64,000 nucleotides of DNA, from contig NZ_JAKZAM010000028.1 in NCBI RefSeq assembly GCF_022538055.1, forward strand, positions 1-64,000. The letters are read 5' to 3'. The stretch's first letter is position 1; each line of letters opens with the position of its first letter. A program made the translations under genes and the position numbers. Under the pieces are notes generated by a model. That model worked only from the letters and a program-made list of their open reading frames with translations, was not told the origin of the DNA and did not search any database. This DNA is from Cognataquiflexum nitidum (GTDB lineage: Bacteria; Bacteroidota; Bacteroidia; Cytophagales; Cyclobacteriaceae). Shown in pieces: positions 52,465 to 60,537 of this stretch.

Positions 52465-52494
52465 AAAAACTGGTCTCAGTTTAAGGTTTTGATT

Positions 52495-53649
52495 TTATTG
52501 ATTGGGAGAGTTCTCCGGCCATTTTTGTTCGACTACCTCTATTTTGGCATCCGGTGTCAAACTTGCAGATCCTACGATGGCTATCCTGTCACCTGCATTT
52601 ATACCTTTGGAAATGATCCACCCATCGCCAGACTTTGGACCTGTTTCTACAGCAATTGCCTTAATTGTACTGGAATCTGTCACCACAAAAACCCTCGAAA
52701 TATGCTGTAACTGCATGACAGCACGCTGCGGTACCATAATGGCACCTGGAAAGGTCTTGATTAAAACCCTTGATTTGACAAAGAGTCCCGGTCTCAATAT
52801 TCCTCTTGGATTAGGGAATCTTGCCTCAATGGTCAGTGTACCCGTTTTTGGGTCTACCTCTCTATCCGCAAAGTCAACTTCTCCGGTCTCAGGATAAAGT
52901 GAACCGTCCGCCATGATGAGTTGAATGTTTTTCTTGGCGGTCTCCAATTCTTCAGTAGTCATTTGAGTCAACCTGAGGTATTCCCTTTCGCTGATCTGGA
53001 ACCTTACCCTTACTGCACCGATACTGGATATGGTCGTCAATACGGAAGTGGTACCTGACCTGGTGACGTAATCGCCCACTCTAAAATTGGAGATTCCGAC
53101 CAATCCATCAAATGGGGCATATACCCTCGTATAACCATATTCTACTTTGGCATTTTCAAGCGAAGCTTCAGCAGCCCTTACTTGGGCCTGAGAAGCTTCA
53201 TACTTCGCTTTGGCATTGTCAAGGTCCTGCTTGCTCAAGGCATTCATTTCAGCCAAAGGCTTGACCCGGCTAAGTTCTCCTTCTGCTCGTACCATTTCTG
53301 TTTGCGTGGCGGTCAATTGACTTCTGACTTGGTCAACCCTGTTTTTATATTGGATATCATCGATGATATAAAGCAAATCACCCTTTTTCACAAAGGATCC
53401 TTCCTTGAAATTGACAGAAGTGACCCAACCTTCTACTCTCGCCCTTATATCCACATCTGATTCCCCATATACCTGAGCCACAAACTCTTCATAAATGGGG
53501 ACATCCTTTTGAATGGCTTTTACGACATTAACTTTTACAGGAGGAAGAACGATCTCCTCTTTTTTGGAACAACCCATGACCAAGCCAATTGTCATTAAAT
53601 ACAGAGTCGGCTTTTGGAGGAATCGCAAATAGGTGTGGTAAAATCTCAT
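52495..53649 (-). CDS. RND efflux periplasmic adaptor (AcrA/MexA-like), lipoprotein
   Basis: A 384-residue membrane fusion protein. The start is ATG 53649, with a hydrophobic segment and lipobox LVMGC near residue 27; the frame is open 27 codons further upstream, but that part is polar and unlikely. The lipoyl/barrel-sandwich part (RVEGWVTSVNFKEGSFVKKG), the long alpha-hairpin (about 100-165), the beta-barrel and the membrane-proximal domain (MVPQRAVMQLQ; NAGDRIAIVGSASL) are complete. It links the pump to the channel. First gene of the efflux operon. No repressor gene is adjacent. Confidence 0.93.
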   Translation of the reverse strand: MRFYHTYLRFLQKPTLYLMTIGLVMGCSKKEEIVLPPVKVNVVKAIQKDVPIYEEFVAQVYGESDVDIRARVEGWVTSVNFKEGSFVKKGDLLYIIDDIQYKNRVDQVRSQLTATQTEMVRAEGELSRVKPLAEMNALSKQDLDNAKAKYEASQAQVRAAEASLENAKVEYGYTRVYAPFDGLVGISNFRVGDYVTRSGTTSVLTTISSIGAVRVRFQISEREYLRLTQMTTEELETAKKNIQLIMADGSLYPETGEVDFADREVDPKTGTLTIEARFPNPRGILRPGLFVKSRVLIKTFPGAIMVPQRAVMQLQHISRVFVVTDSSTIKAIAVETGPKSGDGWIISKGINAGDRIAIVGSASLTPDAKIEVVEQKWPENSPNQ

Positions 53650-54119
53650 AATCTTGAAGGAAGGAAAGTCTGAGGACTGTTTTTTATTTGAAATTTTAAA
53701 GAAGTGTATTCGGTCAATTACTAATTTCATTCAAAAAGAATAATACTGCTTGGATTCCATGAGGAAAAATATTCCATTACAGTTATAAATCCCGGTTTGA
53801 TATTCCTAAATAAACCTGAAACATTGATTTTTTTAGGAAAAGAAAATCATAAGTTGTTGTATCGTTTTAATTCTATCCTTGAATTTTCAATAAAAAATCA
53901 AAATTTCAAAGAGTAGAGTACATCCACTTTTTTCTAGAATTAATACTTTTTTCGAAAATAGAAAAAAAAACCAAACATGACAATTATCAGGTTTTCGGTT
54001 AATAATAAATTTATGAAATTCAATTTTTCCTTACAAAATTTGGCAAGTATGTCAATTCCCAAAAGGGGTATATTTCTGAATATGAATGTCCGTCGATGTT
54101 TGTAGCTCCTCAAACACGC
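53650..54119. other. AT-rich gene-free spacer upstream of the efflux operon
   Basis: No frame or family is recognisable in this 470-nt space. It must contain the efflux operon promoter, but no clear TTTG/TAnnTTTG pair stands out on the minus strand. A half-palindrome AAAGGGGTATATTT at about 54059-54072 recalls the TACCCC elements elsewhere. Confidence 0.4.
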
Positions 54120-54705
54120 GTTATCCTGCTTCTCCAGAAGCTGGATGAAATTGTTTTACCTCAGTGGGCACAGAGAATAGGAGGTTAATTTTCTCCCGCT
54201 GATTTCGCAGATTGACGCAGATGTCTCCCGTTATCCTGCTTCTCCTGAAGCAGGTAATAATTATTTTACCACAGAGCTCCCATAGGGCACAGAGAATTGG
54301 AGGTTTATTTTTTTACCACAGAAGGCACAGATTGACACAGATGGCTCCTGCTATCCTGCTTCTCCAGAAGCAGGTAATAATTAATTTACCACAGAGCTCC
54401 CGGAGGGCACAGAGAATTGGATGGTTATTTTTCTACCACAGATGGCACAGATTGACACAGATGGTTCACGTTATCCTGCTTCTCCAGAAGCTGGATGAAA
54501 AATTACCACAGAGCACACAAGGGGCACAGAGAATAGGAGGTTTAATTTTCTCCCGCAGATATCGCAGATTGACGCAGATGTCTCCCGTTATCCTGCTTCT
54601 CCAGAAGCAGGTAATAATTATTTTACCACAGAGCTCCCGGAGGGCACAGAGAATTGGAGTTTTATTTTTCTACCACAGATGGCACAGATTGACACAGATG
54701 GCTCT
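54120..54705. repeat. Five tandem repeats of 110-120 nt (nested intergenic repeats)
   Basis: Units start at 54120, 54230, 54350, 54470 and 54587, each with TATCCTGCTTCTCC near its beginning, then AGAAGC, ACCACAGAG...GGCACAGAGAAT and a CAGAT...GCAGATTGAC-type end. Two subtypes occur, distinguished by AGAAGCTGGATG versus AGAAGCAGGTAA, in the order A B B A B. The AB pairs suggest block duplication. A 195-codon frame runs through them by chance. Two 'CAATGTTTG...CTCCACAAA' copies follow at 54711 and 54751. Confidence 0.9.
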
Positions 54706-54896
54706 CCGCCAATGTTTGAGTCTCCACAAAAATTCGTATCCTCTACCTGCCAATGTTTGTGTCTCCACAAACATTCTTTTCCTCCGCGGCTCCGCGTGAG
54801 TTGATATTTTTTACCGCAAAGGACGGGAAGGTTTCGCAAAGGACACCAAGGTTTCGCAATGGTCGCCAATGTTCTAGGAGCTCTAGCCCCATCGGG

Positions 54897-55048
54897 GCGA
54901 AATATTGGTAGCCATGGGTAAGGTGCTACACTGATTTTCATACTTTCTCAAATCCTCATGCGCCGCAGCCCATGGTTTAGAATCGGATGATTGCGGGATT
55001 TCGGTCACGAATCTTGTAAATACAAGAATCTCAAATACCGAAATGGTT
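54897..55048. repeat. About 150-nt intergenic repeat, copy 1
   Basis: Starts GCGAAATATTGGTAGCCATG and ends TACCGAAATGGT. It includes GTAAGGTGCTA, CCGCAGCCCATGGTT and an internal ATTTCGGT...ACCGAAAT inverted pair. The second copy is at 55316-55470. Confidence 0.8.
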
Positions 55049-55112
55049 GGGAAAATTTTATCATTTCAACTCTTCAAACCTGATGATTAAATGATTTATG
55101 TTATCTCCTTGT

Positions 55113-55224
55113 GTCACTTTTTGTCTTACCACAAAAAGTAACCAAAAAAGGCAAGAAATTTTAATCCTATCCGCGCACACGGCCACCGCCGGCCCGGTCC
55201 GCCGCGGCGGATCCTCCTCCCCAC
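55113..55224 (+). repeat. Dispersed intergenic element, copy 2
   Basis: Matches the reverse complement of 45449-45555. It contains the hairpin CACTTTTTGT...ACAAAAAGT, AATCCTATCC and GCCGGCCCGGTCCGCCG. The palindrome CCGCCGCGGCGG at 55198-55209 recurs at 55302-55313. Confidence 0.75.
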
Positions 55225-55315
55225 CAGTTTTCCAAAACAGGATTTTCCTTAAGTATTTGATTATCAAACTTGCCGTTCCAAAGATTTCTCCAAACATTCA
55301 GTCCGCCGCGGCGGA

Positions 55316-55470
55316 GCGAAATATTTGTAGCCATGGGTAAGGTGCTAAATCCATCTTCATACTTTCCAGAGTCTGTATCCACCGCAGCCCATGGTTAAAT
55401 AGGAATGCCGATATTTTTATTTCGGTCATGGATTTTGTAAAGTAGGAGAATCTACAATACCGAAATGGTA
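55316..55470. repeat. About 150-nt intergenic repeat, copy 2
   Basis: Same element as 54897-55048, in the same orientation, with diverged central bases. Both copies are bounded on the left by GC-rich palindromic sequence. Confidence 0.8.
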
Positions 55471-55536
55471 GGGGTAATTTAGTAAGGAACATCAAGAAGA
55501 GTGTAGATAGGAAGTAGCTCAAGGGTAACCCAGACA

Positions 55537-55604
55537 CGGAGTATCGGTAGCTAGAACACGGAGTATCCCTAACTAAGAGGCGGAGTATGGGTAGGGGGAG
55601 TATA
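55537..55604. repeat. Short 22-nt spaced repeats (CGGAGTAT)
   Basis: CGGAGTAT occurs at 55537, 55559 and 55581, exactly 22 nt apart, followed by a degenerate GGGAGTAT at 55597. Each is followed by a GTA or CTA triplet. They lead directly into the first leader repeat at 55611. Confidence 0.7.
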
Positions 55605-55610
55605 GGACAT

Positions 55611-55762
55611 GGTGGGCGGGACTATACCGGAGGGGTAGGGAAACATACCCAAAACCATGACATGATTCTACTTTGGAATATTTCACTTCTATCAATTTTT
55701 TGAAAAATACCCTTATCACGGGATGGAGAAAAAAGAGATTTTAGGTGTAGATTAGCAAATCA
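55611..55762 (+). repeat. Island leader repeat, copy A (upstream of ORF6N gene)
   Basis: Begins GGTGGGCGGG and contains CCATGACATGATTCTACTTT, TTTTTTGAAAAATACCC and, at its end, TAGATTAGCAAATCA. Two potential hairpins are seen: GGGTA/TACCC (55633-55650) and an ATACCC-N7-GGGAT pair. It ends 92 nt before the ORF6N ATG at 55855. Confidence 0.85.
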
Positions 55763-55854
55763 GATTCGAATGCCGATAATAACCCACTGATTCATTGCAA
55801 GGGTGAAAGTGTGGAACGCATAAAGAATCAATTCATTAAAAAAATTTCATCTAT

Positions 55855-56376
55855 ATGAGTGATAAAAAAGAGATCCTTTTACATGAGCGAATCACAAAAG
55901 CCATTTATTTGATTCGAGACCACAAGGTGATGATCGACAATGAATTGGCTGAAATGTATGGTGTAAAAACAAAAAGACTTAATGAACAAGTCAAAAGAAA
56001 TAGTGACCGGTTCCCTGAAGACTTCATGTTCCAGCTGACTGAAGAAGAATGGGAAAACTTGAAGTCGCAATTTGCGACCTCAAGTTGGGGAGGCCGTAGG
56101 ACCCCTCCTTTTATGTTCACTGAACAAGGTGTAGCCATGCTTTCGTCAGTCATTAACAGCCCTATTGCGATTCAGGTTAATATTTCTATTATGCGAGTTT
56201 TTGTAAAAATGAGACAGTGGGCAGCCAACTACGAAGATTTGCTGAAAAAAATAGATGACCTCAGGGAGAATCAAAGCGAGCACAATGAACATATCAGAAA
56301 TATTTACAAAATAATAGAAGAACTAGTAAGGCCGGCATATACGGAACGCAAAACAGTAGGATTTAGAAAAGATTAA
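55855..56376 (+). CDS. ORF6N domain protein
   Basis: A 173-residue protein. The ORF6N DNA-binding domain (about 10-95) is shown by ITKAIYLIRDHKVMIDNELA, LAEMYGVKTKRLNEQVKRN and RFPEDFMFQLTEEEW, then GGRRTPPFMFTEQGVAMLSSV. A helical C-terminus (about 115-165) with a coiled-coil look may dimerise. ORF6N is a phage- and mobile-element-related domain, often found beside restriction-modification genes. It follows leader copy A and precedes leader copy B by 15 nt, so gene plus leader form a compact unit. Confidence 0.85.
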   Translation: MSDKKEILLHERITKAIYLIRDHKVMIDNELAEMYGVKTKRLNEQVKRNSDRFPEDFMFQLTEEEWENLKSQFATSSWGGRRTPPFMFTEQGVAMLSSVINSPIAIQVNISIMRVFVKMRQWAANYEDLLKKIDDLRENQSEHNEHIRNIYKIIEELVRPAYTERKTVGFRKD

Positions 56377-56391
56377 CCATGGGTAAGGAAA

Positions 56392-56544
56392 GGTGGGCGG
56401 GAATATACTTGAGGGGTAGGGAAACATGCCCGGATACCATGACATGATTCTACTTTGGAATATTACCCTTCTATCCATTTTTTGAAAAATACCCTGTTCA
56501 CGGGATAGGGAACAAAAGGATTTTTGAACTAGTTTAGCAAATCA
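56392..56544 (+). repeat. Island leader repeat, copy B
   Basis: About 85-90% like copies A and C by eye. It starts GGTGGGCGGGAATATACTTG and ends AGTTTAGCAAATCA. The first hairpin reads GGGTA/TGCCC, a G:U-compatible change relative to copy A. It lies directly upstream of the methylase-like remnant. Confidence 0.85.
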
Positions 56545-56550
56545 AAAATT

Positions 56551-56709
56551 AAATCCTCTAGCGATTACCTACATGGCCAAACAGAGGATGATTTTGATTT
56601 TGCTGTTCGCTTTGTTTCCTTAAAAGCAGAATTGGAAGCTCAGTTGCAGGAGGAAGCCCAACTTAATAAAATCATTGCTGAAAATCTCAATAAAATACAG
56701 ATGTCATGA
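56551..56709 (+). pseudogene. C-terminal remnant, type I methylase (HsdM)-like tail
   Basis: A start-less frame of about 52 codons, with AELEAQLQEEAQLNKIIAEN near its end, then a few residues and TGA at 56707-56709. The acidic run before it (TEDDFDF) and this helical tail resemble the C-terminus of HsdM-type DNA methyltransferases. The catalytic domain is absent. It begins within a few bases of the end of leader B, as though the leader had replaced the rest of the gene. The family call is tentative. Confidence 0.4.
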
Positions 56710-57164
56710 CGAGTGACTATCCTGATTTCCCAATAGTGCAAGTTGGACTTGCACAAACTGATATTGAATTAGATTTAATGGTATCGCAAAATTCGATACC
56801 TTCTAAACAAAGTCTCGGAGGGGCTCTGCCATTTGTTTTTAAAGAAGGTGAAATTGATAAAAAAAACAATGTGCAAAAAATGCATATTCCTAATTCTGAT
56901 AAAACGGTTGTCAAAAATAATCGCGATGTTATCATTTCTGTTGGTTATCGTGTCAAGTCAAGGCAAGTCACCCATTTCCGTATTTGCGGAAATAAATGGG
57001 ATGCTTTAAGGTTCCAGATTGGCACCTTAAATGAAAAGCCCGGTAGAGGGCAACACCGCAAGTATTTGCCATGGGTATTCTCAGAAACCGATAAAGGTTT
57101 CAAAAAATGTATTGCAACATCAAATTTAATTATTAGAAGGTTCATGAAAGACGAGATTGTATAA
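56706..57164 (+). pseudogene. RhuM/ORF6N mosaic fragment
   Basis: A 152-codon frame starting at ATG 56706, overlapping the previous TGA. The middle (VFKEGEIDKKNNVQKMHIPN and DVIISVGYRVKSRQVTHFRI) is RhuM-family sequence without its N-terminal helix-turn-helix. It then switches to ORF6N-like sequence (FQIGTLNEKPGRGQHRKYLP, WVFSE). Neither domain is complete. It is most simply a fusion of decayed fragments rather than a functional gene, though the frame is intact. Confidence 0.6.
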
Positions 57165-57491
57165 TACCGCCCCAATGAACTTGTTGAACATATTGAAGAA
57201 CGGCTTGATAAAGATAAAGAAACGCTCTGGCTTACTCAAGAGCAGATTTCCCAACTGTTTGGAAGAGAGCGAAGTGTTATAACAAAACACCTCAAGAACA
57301 TCTTCAAAGAAGATGAGTTAGACGAAAAAGTGGTTAGTGCATTTTTTGCACATACCACTCAGCACGGTGCAATAGGGGGCAAAACCCAAACTACGTTTAC
57401 ATAACATTATAACCTTGATTTCATCATTTCTAGTGGTTACCGTGTCAAGTCCAAACAAGGCACACAATTTCAGATTTGCGTGAATAATTAA
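57165..57491 (+). pseudogene. Degenerate RhuM-family gene
   Basis: A frame without a start codon encodes a RhuM N-terminal part: TLWLTQEQISQLFGRERSV, then HLKNIFKEDELDE and AHTTQHG. An in-frame TAA at about 57401-57403 interrupts it, after which the same frame continues with YNLDFIISSGYRVKSKQGTQ and ends at TAA 57489-57491. Intact RhuM proteins are about 330 residues. This copy lacks its start and C-terminal half and has an internal stop. Confidence 0.75.
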
Positions 57492-57505
57492 AAAATAGTA
57501 ATCCT

Positions 57506-58408
57506 ATGGAGTTCACCATAAGCCATATAGAAAACAAAATTTTCACTGTAAGAGGGATGCAGGTAATGCTCGATAGTGACTTGGCACTTCTTTACGGAAC
57601 AGAAACTAAGTTTATCAACAGAGCAGTAAAAAGAAATCCTCTTAGATTTCCTAATGCTTTTATTTTTCAATTAACAGAAAAAGAATGGATTGACTTGAAG
57701 TACCATTTTGGAACCTCAAGTGAACATGGGGGCAGAAGAACGATGCCATATGTATTTTCAGAACAAGGGGTATCTATGCTTTCTGCTGTTTTAAATACTG
57801 ATTTTGCCATTCAAGTAAGCATTCAAATCATGCAAGCTTTTGTTTCCATGCGGAAGTTCATGATAAACAATGCTTCCGTTTTTCATCGACTTGACCAAGT
57901 AGAACTCAAACTTCTGAAAACCGATGAGAAGCTGGAACAGATTTTTAAAGCCTTAGAAGCCGGACAGCCCAAACCCGACAAGGGCATCTTCTTCGAAGGA
58001 CAGATTTTTGATGCCTATGTATTTGTGGCAGACCTCATCAAGAGGGCAAAATCTGACATCATCCTGATAGATAACTATGTGGACGAATCCGTATTGAACT
58101 TGCTTTTAAAACGTCCTAAAAATGTTTCTGCTACCATATATTCCAAAAACATCAGCAACCAACTCTTGCAGGACCTAAAGAAGCACAACAGTCAGTACCC
58201 TGAAATCAATATTCAAGAATTCAAAGAATCCCATGACCGATTTTTGATTATAGATGGAAAAGAACTTTACCATATCGGCGCTTCGCTGAAAGACCTCGGC
58301 AAAAAGCCTGTGGTGAGCGAAGTCGAACCATGGTTTGCCTTTTCGAGAATGGATTCGTTTGTCAAAGAAGTCCTGCAAAAATTAAAAGAAGGTGAAAAAG
58401 ACGGATAA
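57506..58408 (+). CDS. ORF6N protein with C-terminal PLD-like domain
   Basis: A 300-residue two-domain protein. The ORF6N domain (about 5-100) has VMLDSDLALLYGTETKFINR, RFPNAFIFQLTEKEW and MPYVFSEQGVSMLSAV. After a coiled linker (130-155), a C-terminal domain begins GIFFEGQIFDAYVFVADLI and contains SHDRFLIIDGKELYHIGASL, with an HxRxxxxD form of the phospholipase-D HKD motif. The catalytic Lys is replaced by Arg, so nuclease or lipase activity is uncertain. Similar two-domain proteins occur beside restriction loci in Bacteroidota. It follows the RhuM pseudogene by 14 nt and has no leader copy of its own. Confidence 0.8.
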   Translation: MEFTISHIENKIFTVRGMQVMLDSDLALLYGTETKFINRAVKRNPLRFPNAFIFQLTEKEWIDLKYHFGTSSEHGGRRTMPYVFSEQGVSMLSAVLNTDFAIQVSIQIMQAFVSMRKFMINNASVFHRLDQVELKLLKTDEKLEQIFKALEAGQPKPDKGIFFEGQIFDAYVFVADLIKRAKSDIILIDNYVDESVLNLLLKRPKNVSATIYSKNISNQLLQDLKKHNSQYPEINIQEFKESHDRFLIIDGKELYHIGASLKDLGKKPVVSEVEPWFAFSRMDSFVKEVLQKLKEGEKDG

Positions 58409-58504
58409 CGTCTGACCAGCCTAGTAAGGAAATAAAAAAACTGACAGCCAAAGACTGTGATATACTTCTCCATAATAGAAGGAGTTCTAGTATCGGTAGG
58501 ACAA

Positions 58505-58654
58505 GGTGGGCGGGAATATACTTGAGGGGTAGGGGAACATGCCCCAAAACCATGACATGATTCTACTTTGGAATATTACCCTTCTATCCATTTTTTGAAA
58601 AATACCCTGTTCACGGGATAGGGAACAAATGGATTTTTGAACTAGATTAGCAAT
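58505..58654 (+). repeat. Island leader repeat, copy C (upstream of HNH gene)
   Basis: Very close to copy B, including GGTGGGCGGGAATATACTTG and the final ACTAGATTAGCAA. It ends 26 nt before the HNH start codon. The short GGAGTT...TATCGGTAGGAC just before it echoes the 22-nt repeats before copy A. Confidence 0.85.
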
Positions 58655-58680
58655 ACAATAATCATTCAATAACCGGTAAC

Positions 58681-58983
58681 ATGGATTATCAGATTCTAAT
58701 TTTTCTAATTATCCTAATCGTAATTCCGATAATTAAATGGTTTCTGTTTGAGGAAAAGAGAAAGCGTCGACGGGAAAATTATATCAACGAATACCTCAAA
58801 TCAGATGCATGGAGCCGCAAAAGGTATGTCGTGCTCAAGCGGGATAATTGGCGCTGTGTCTATTGTGGAAACAAAGCGACCCAAGTTCATCATAAAAAAT
58901 ACGCAAAAAAGAACATCGGGAAAGAACCAATAGAATGGCTTGTATCCATCTGTAAATCCTGCCATGAAGCCATGCATAGGTGA
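58681..58983 (+). CDS. Membrane-anchored HNH endonuclease-like protein
   Basis: A 100-residue protein with an N-terminal membrane helix (about 4-22, ILIFLIILIVIPIIKWFLF) followed by a basic stretch (EKRKRRR) that should face the cytosol. Residues 45-100 form an HNH module: Cys59/Cys62 (CVYC) and Cys91/Cys94 (CKSC) for structural zinc, with the catalytic-type His70-His71 (VHHKK) and His95/His99 nearby. It is thus a small nuclease domain tethered to the inner membrane, an arrangement suited to meeting incoming DNA. Leader copy C lies just upstream. Stand-alone; function inferred. Confidence 0.8.
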   Translation: MDYQILIFLIILIVIPIIKWFLFEEKRKRRRENYINEYLKSDAWSRKRYVVLKRDNWRCVYCGNKATQVHHKKYAKKNIGKEPIEWLVSICKSCHEAMHR

Positions 58984-59092
58984 GTGACAGGAGCGAGTAA
59001 CAACGCTCTCTTTTTTTGCCTTTTCAAAAAGGGTATTTTCTGATTTTCATTAATTTACTACATTTTTTGGCAAAAAAATCTTTAAATATTTT

Positions 59093-59118
59093 AAAAATAC
59101 CCTAAATACGGTATTTTT
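59093..59118. promoter_or_regulatory. Palindrome AAAAATACC-N8-GGTATTTTT
   Basis: A perfect 9-bp inverted repeat in the 323-nt space between the HNH and SDH-protease genes. The inner 16 bp (59098-59113) has the TAC-N10-GTA frame seen at 7459, 7534 and 14075. A half-site AGGGTATTTT lies 65 nt upstream at about 59030. No gene was found in the spacer. Confidence 0.45.
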
Positions 59119-59306
59119 ATGTTCTTAGGGATTAGGTAAGTTTGGAAATCGGAGGATGGAGATGGAGTTGATGATTGGGGATCAATTTGGAGAAAAGTCT
59201 CATCTGATTTTATAAATGGAAACCAGGCCTTTTTCTCCGATTTGGTTAGTTGGGCCTGGGAAAACCAGACATGAAATTAAGTTTGGCGAAATTATAAAAA
59301 AACAAT

Positions 59307-60278
59307 ATGGCAAAGACAACAAGAGTAGAAAAAGTAGAAGAAGTGCTTGAAGACTCAGCTCCGGTGGTTTCTGAAACAGAAACTAAGAAAGAAGAAAATG
59401 TATTAAATCCTGACAAATTCTTGGATTTGATAAAAATCATTCAAGGAGCAAAGGAAATTAATGACTTAAAGCCCACACTTTACAAACATATTCTCGAAAT
59501 AGCAAAAAGAAACGGAATATCAGATGAATATCATTTACTGTTTTTATATGAACCAAACTCGAGCATAGAACAAGGAATGGTAGACAAGATTTATAATGCT
59601 ATTCCTGATGGAAATACAAAACCAATTCTTCTACTCATACATAATCACGGAGGTCGTATAGAGCCAGCTTATCTTATAAGTAAGACTTGTAAAGAATTAT
59701 CTCCAAAATTTGTCGTAACAATTCCACGAAAAGCTAAATCTGCAGCAACACTCATTTCGCTAGGAGGAAATGAAATTCACATGGGTCCAATGAGTGAATT
59801 AGGTCCGATTGACCCACAATTTGCGGGACTTCCTGCATTAGGAATTAGTAGCTCTTTAGAAAGTATCGCAAAAATTGTCTGTAAATATCCAGAGTCAAGT
59901 GCAATGTTTGCTGATTTTATGAAAGAAAAACTTGACTTACGAATTCTTGGTTATTTTGAGCGAGTCTCTGAATCTGCTCAACAGTATGCGATAAGGTTAT
60001 TAGCAGGTAAAGAGTTAAAATTAACTGCTGACGAGGTTTCTCACAAGTTGGTTTATGAATACAAAGACCATAGTTTTGTAATAGACAAAGAAGAAGCAAT
60101 TGAACTATTAGGAGACATTGTAAAAGTCAATACTAATGAATACAAATTTGGGAATGAGATACATAAATTCCTGAATGAAGTAAACATAATTATTGGGATA
60201 TTCAAGTCTAAATCACTAGCAATAGTGGGTTCGCCAAGAGACTTTATAATTAGTGACAAGAAAAAGGATGATGAATAA
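59307..60278 (+). CDS. SDH-family Clp-fold serine proteinase
   Basis: A 323-residue protein of the SDH_protease (serine dehydrogenase proteinase) family in the ClpP/SppA fold. A charged, Glu/Lys-rich N-terminus (1-35) leads to the fold core: ILLLIHNHGGRIEPAYLIS (oxyanion glycines 115-116) and RKAKSAATLISLGG with the probable nucleophile Ser145, then MGPMSELGPIDPQ. No signal peptide or membrane helix is seen, unlike SppA. Such proteases occur singly in accessory islands, sometimes beside helicases. It is flanked by a palindrome upstream and a terminator downstream. Its target is unknown. Confidence 0.82.
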   Translation: MAKTTRVEKVEEVLEDSAPVVSETETKKEENVLNPDKFLDLIKIIQGAKEINDLKPTLYKHILEIAKRNGISDEYHLLFLYEPNSSIEQGMVDKIYNAIPDGNTKPILLLIHNHGGRIEPAYLISKTCKELSPKFVVTIPRKAKSAATLISLGGNEIHMGPMSELGPIDPQFAGLPALGISSSLESIAKIVCKYPESSAMFADFMKEKLDLRILGYFERVSESAQQYAIRLLAGKELKLTADEVSHKLVYEYKDHSFVIDKEEAIELLGDIVKVNTNEYKFGNEIHKFLNEVNIIIGIFKSKSLAIVGSPRDFIISDKKKDDE

Positions 60279-60456
60279 CTTGGAATAATTGCATCTACTC
60301 AAAAGTAGCGGTTCGATAGTTAAGTCAAGTTGTTTGCTTCTATCAAAGTTTTTGCCTGCAGACAATTTACTGCTTCAAAATCCGATTCTTCGCCAAGCAC
60401 CAAAACTTGATAATTTTTTAAAAGAAATTATCAATGTTTGATTCCGAATACTTTGT

Positions 60457-60489
60457 AAAAAGAGCGCCTTCCCCCGCTCTTTTTTTTTT
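60457..60489 (+). terminator. Terminator before the HsdR-like gene
   Basis: AGAGCG/CGCTCT stem with an 8-nt pyrimidine-rich loop and a run of more than ten T, 180 nt after the protease stop codon. Confidence 0.75.
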
Positions 60490-60537
60490 GCCTATTCTAT
60501 TCTGTGAAGTCCCTTGATGATTTTTTTCTGCTTACGG

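Noticed and set aside
54212..54799. A 195-codon plus-strand frame with about 40-residue repeats.
   Set aside because: It only mirrors the 120-nt tandem DNA repeats. The repeat blocks are non-coding intergenic motifs, and the peptide has no family resemblance.
55061..55297. A 78-codon minus-strand frame across repeat element copy 2.
   Set aside because: It lies entirely in repeat DNA shared with 45449-45555, where the frame is not conserved.
54120..55604. Regularly spaced repeats considered as a CRISPR array.
   Set aside because: The whole unit repeats, with no unique spacers between short repeats, and unit lengths vary from 110 to 120 nt.
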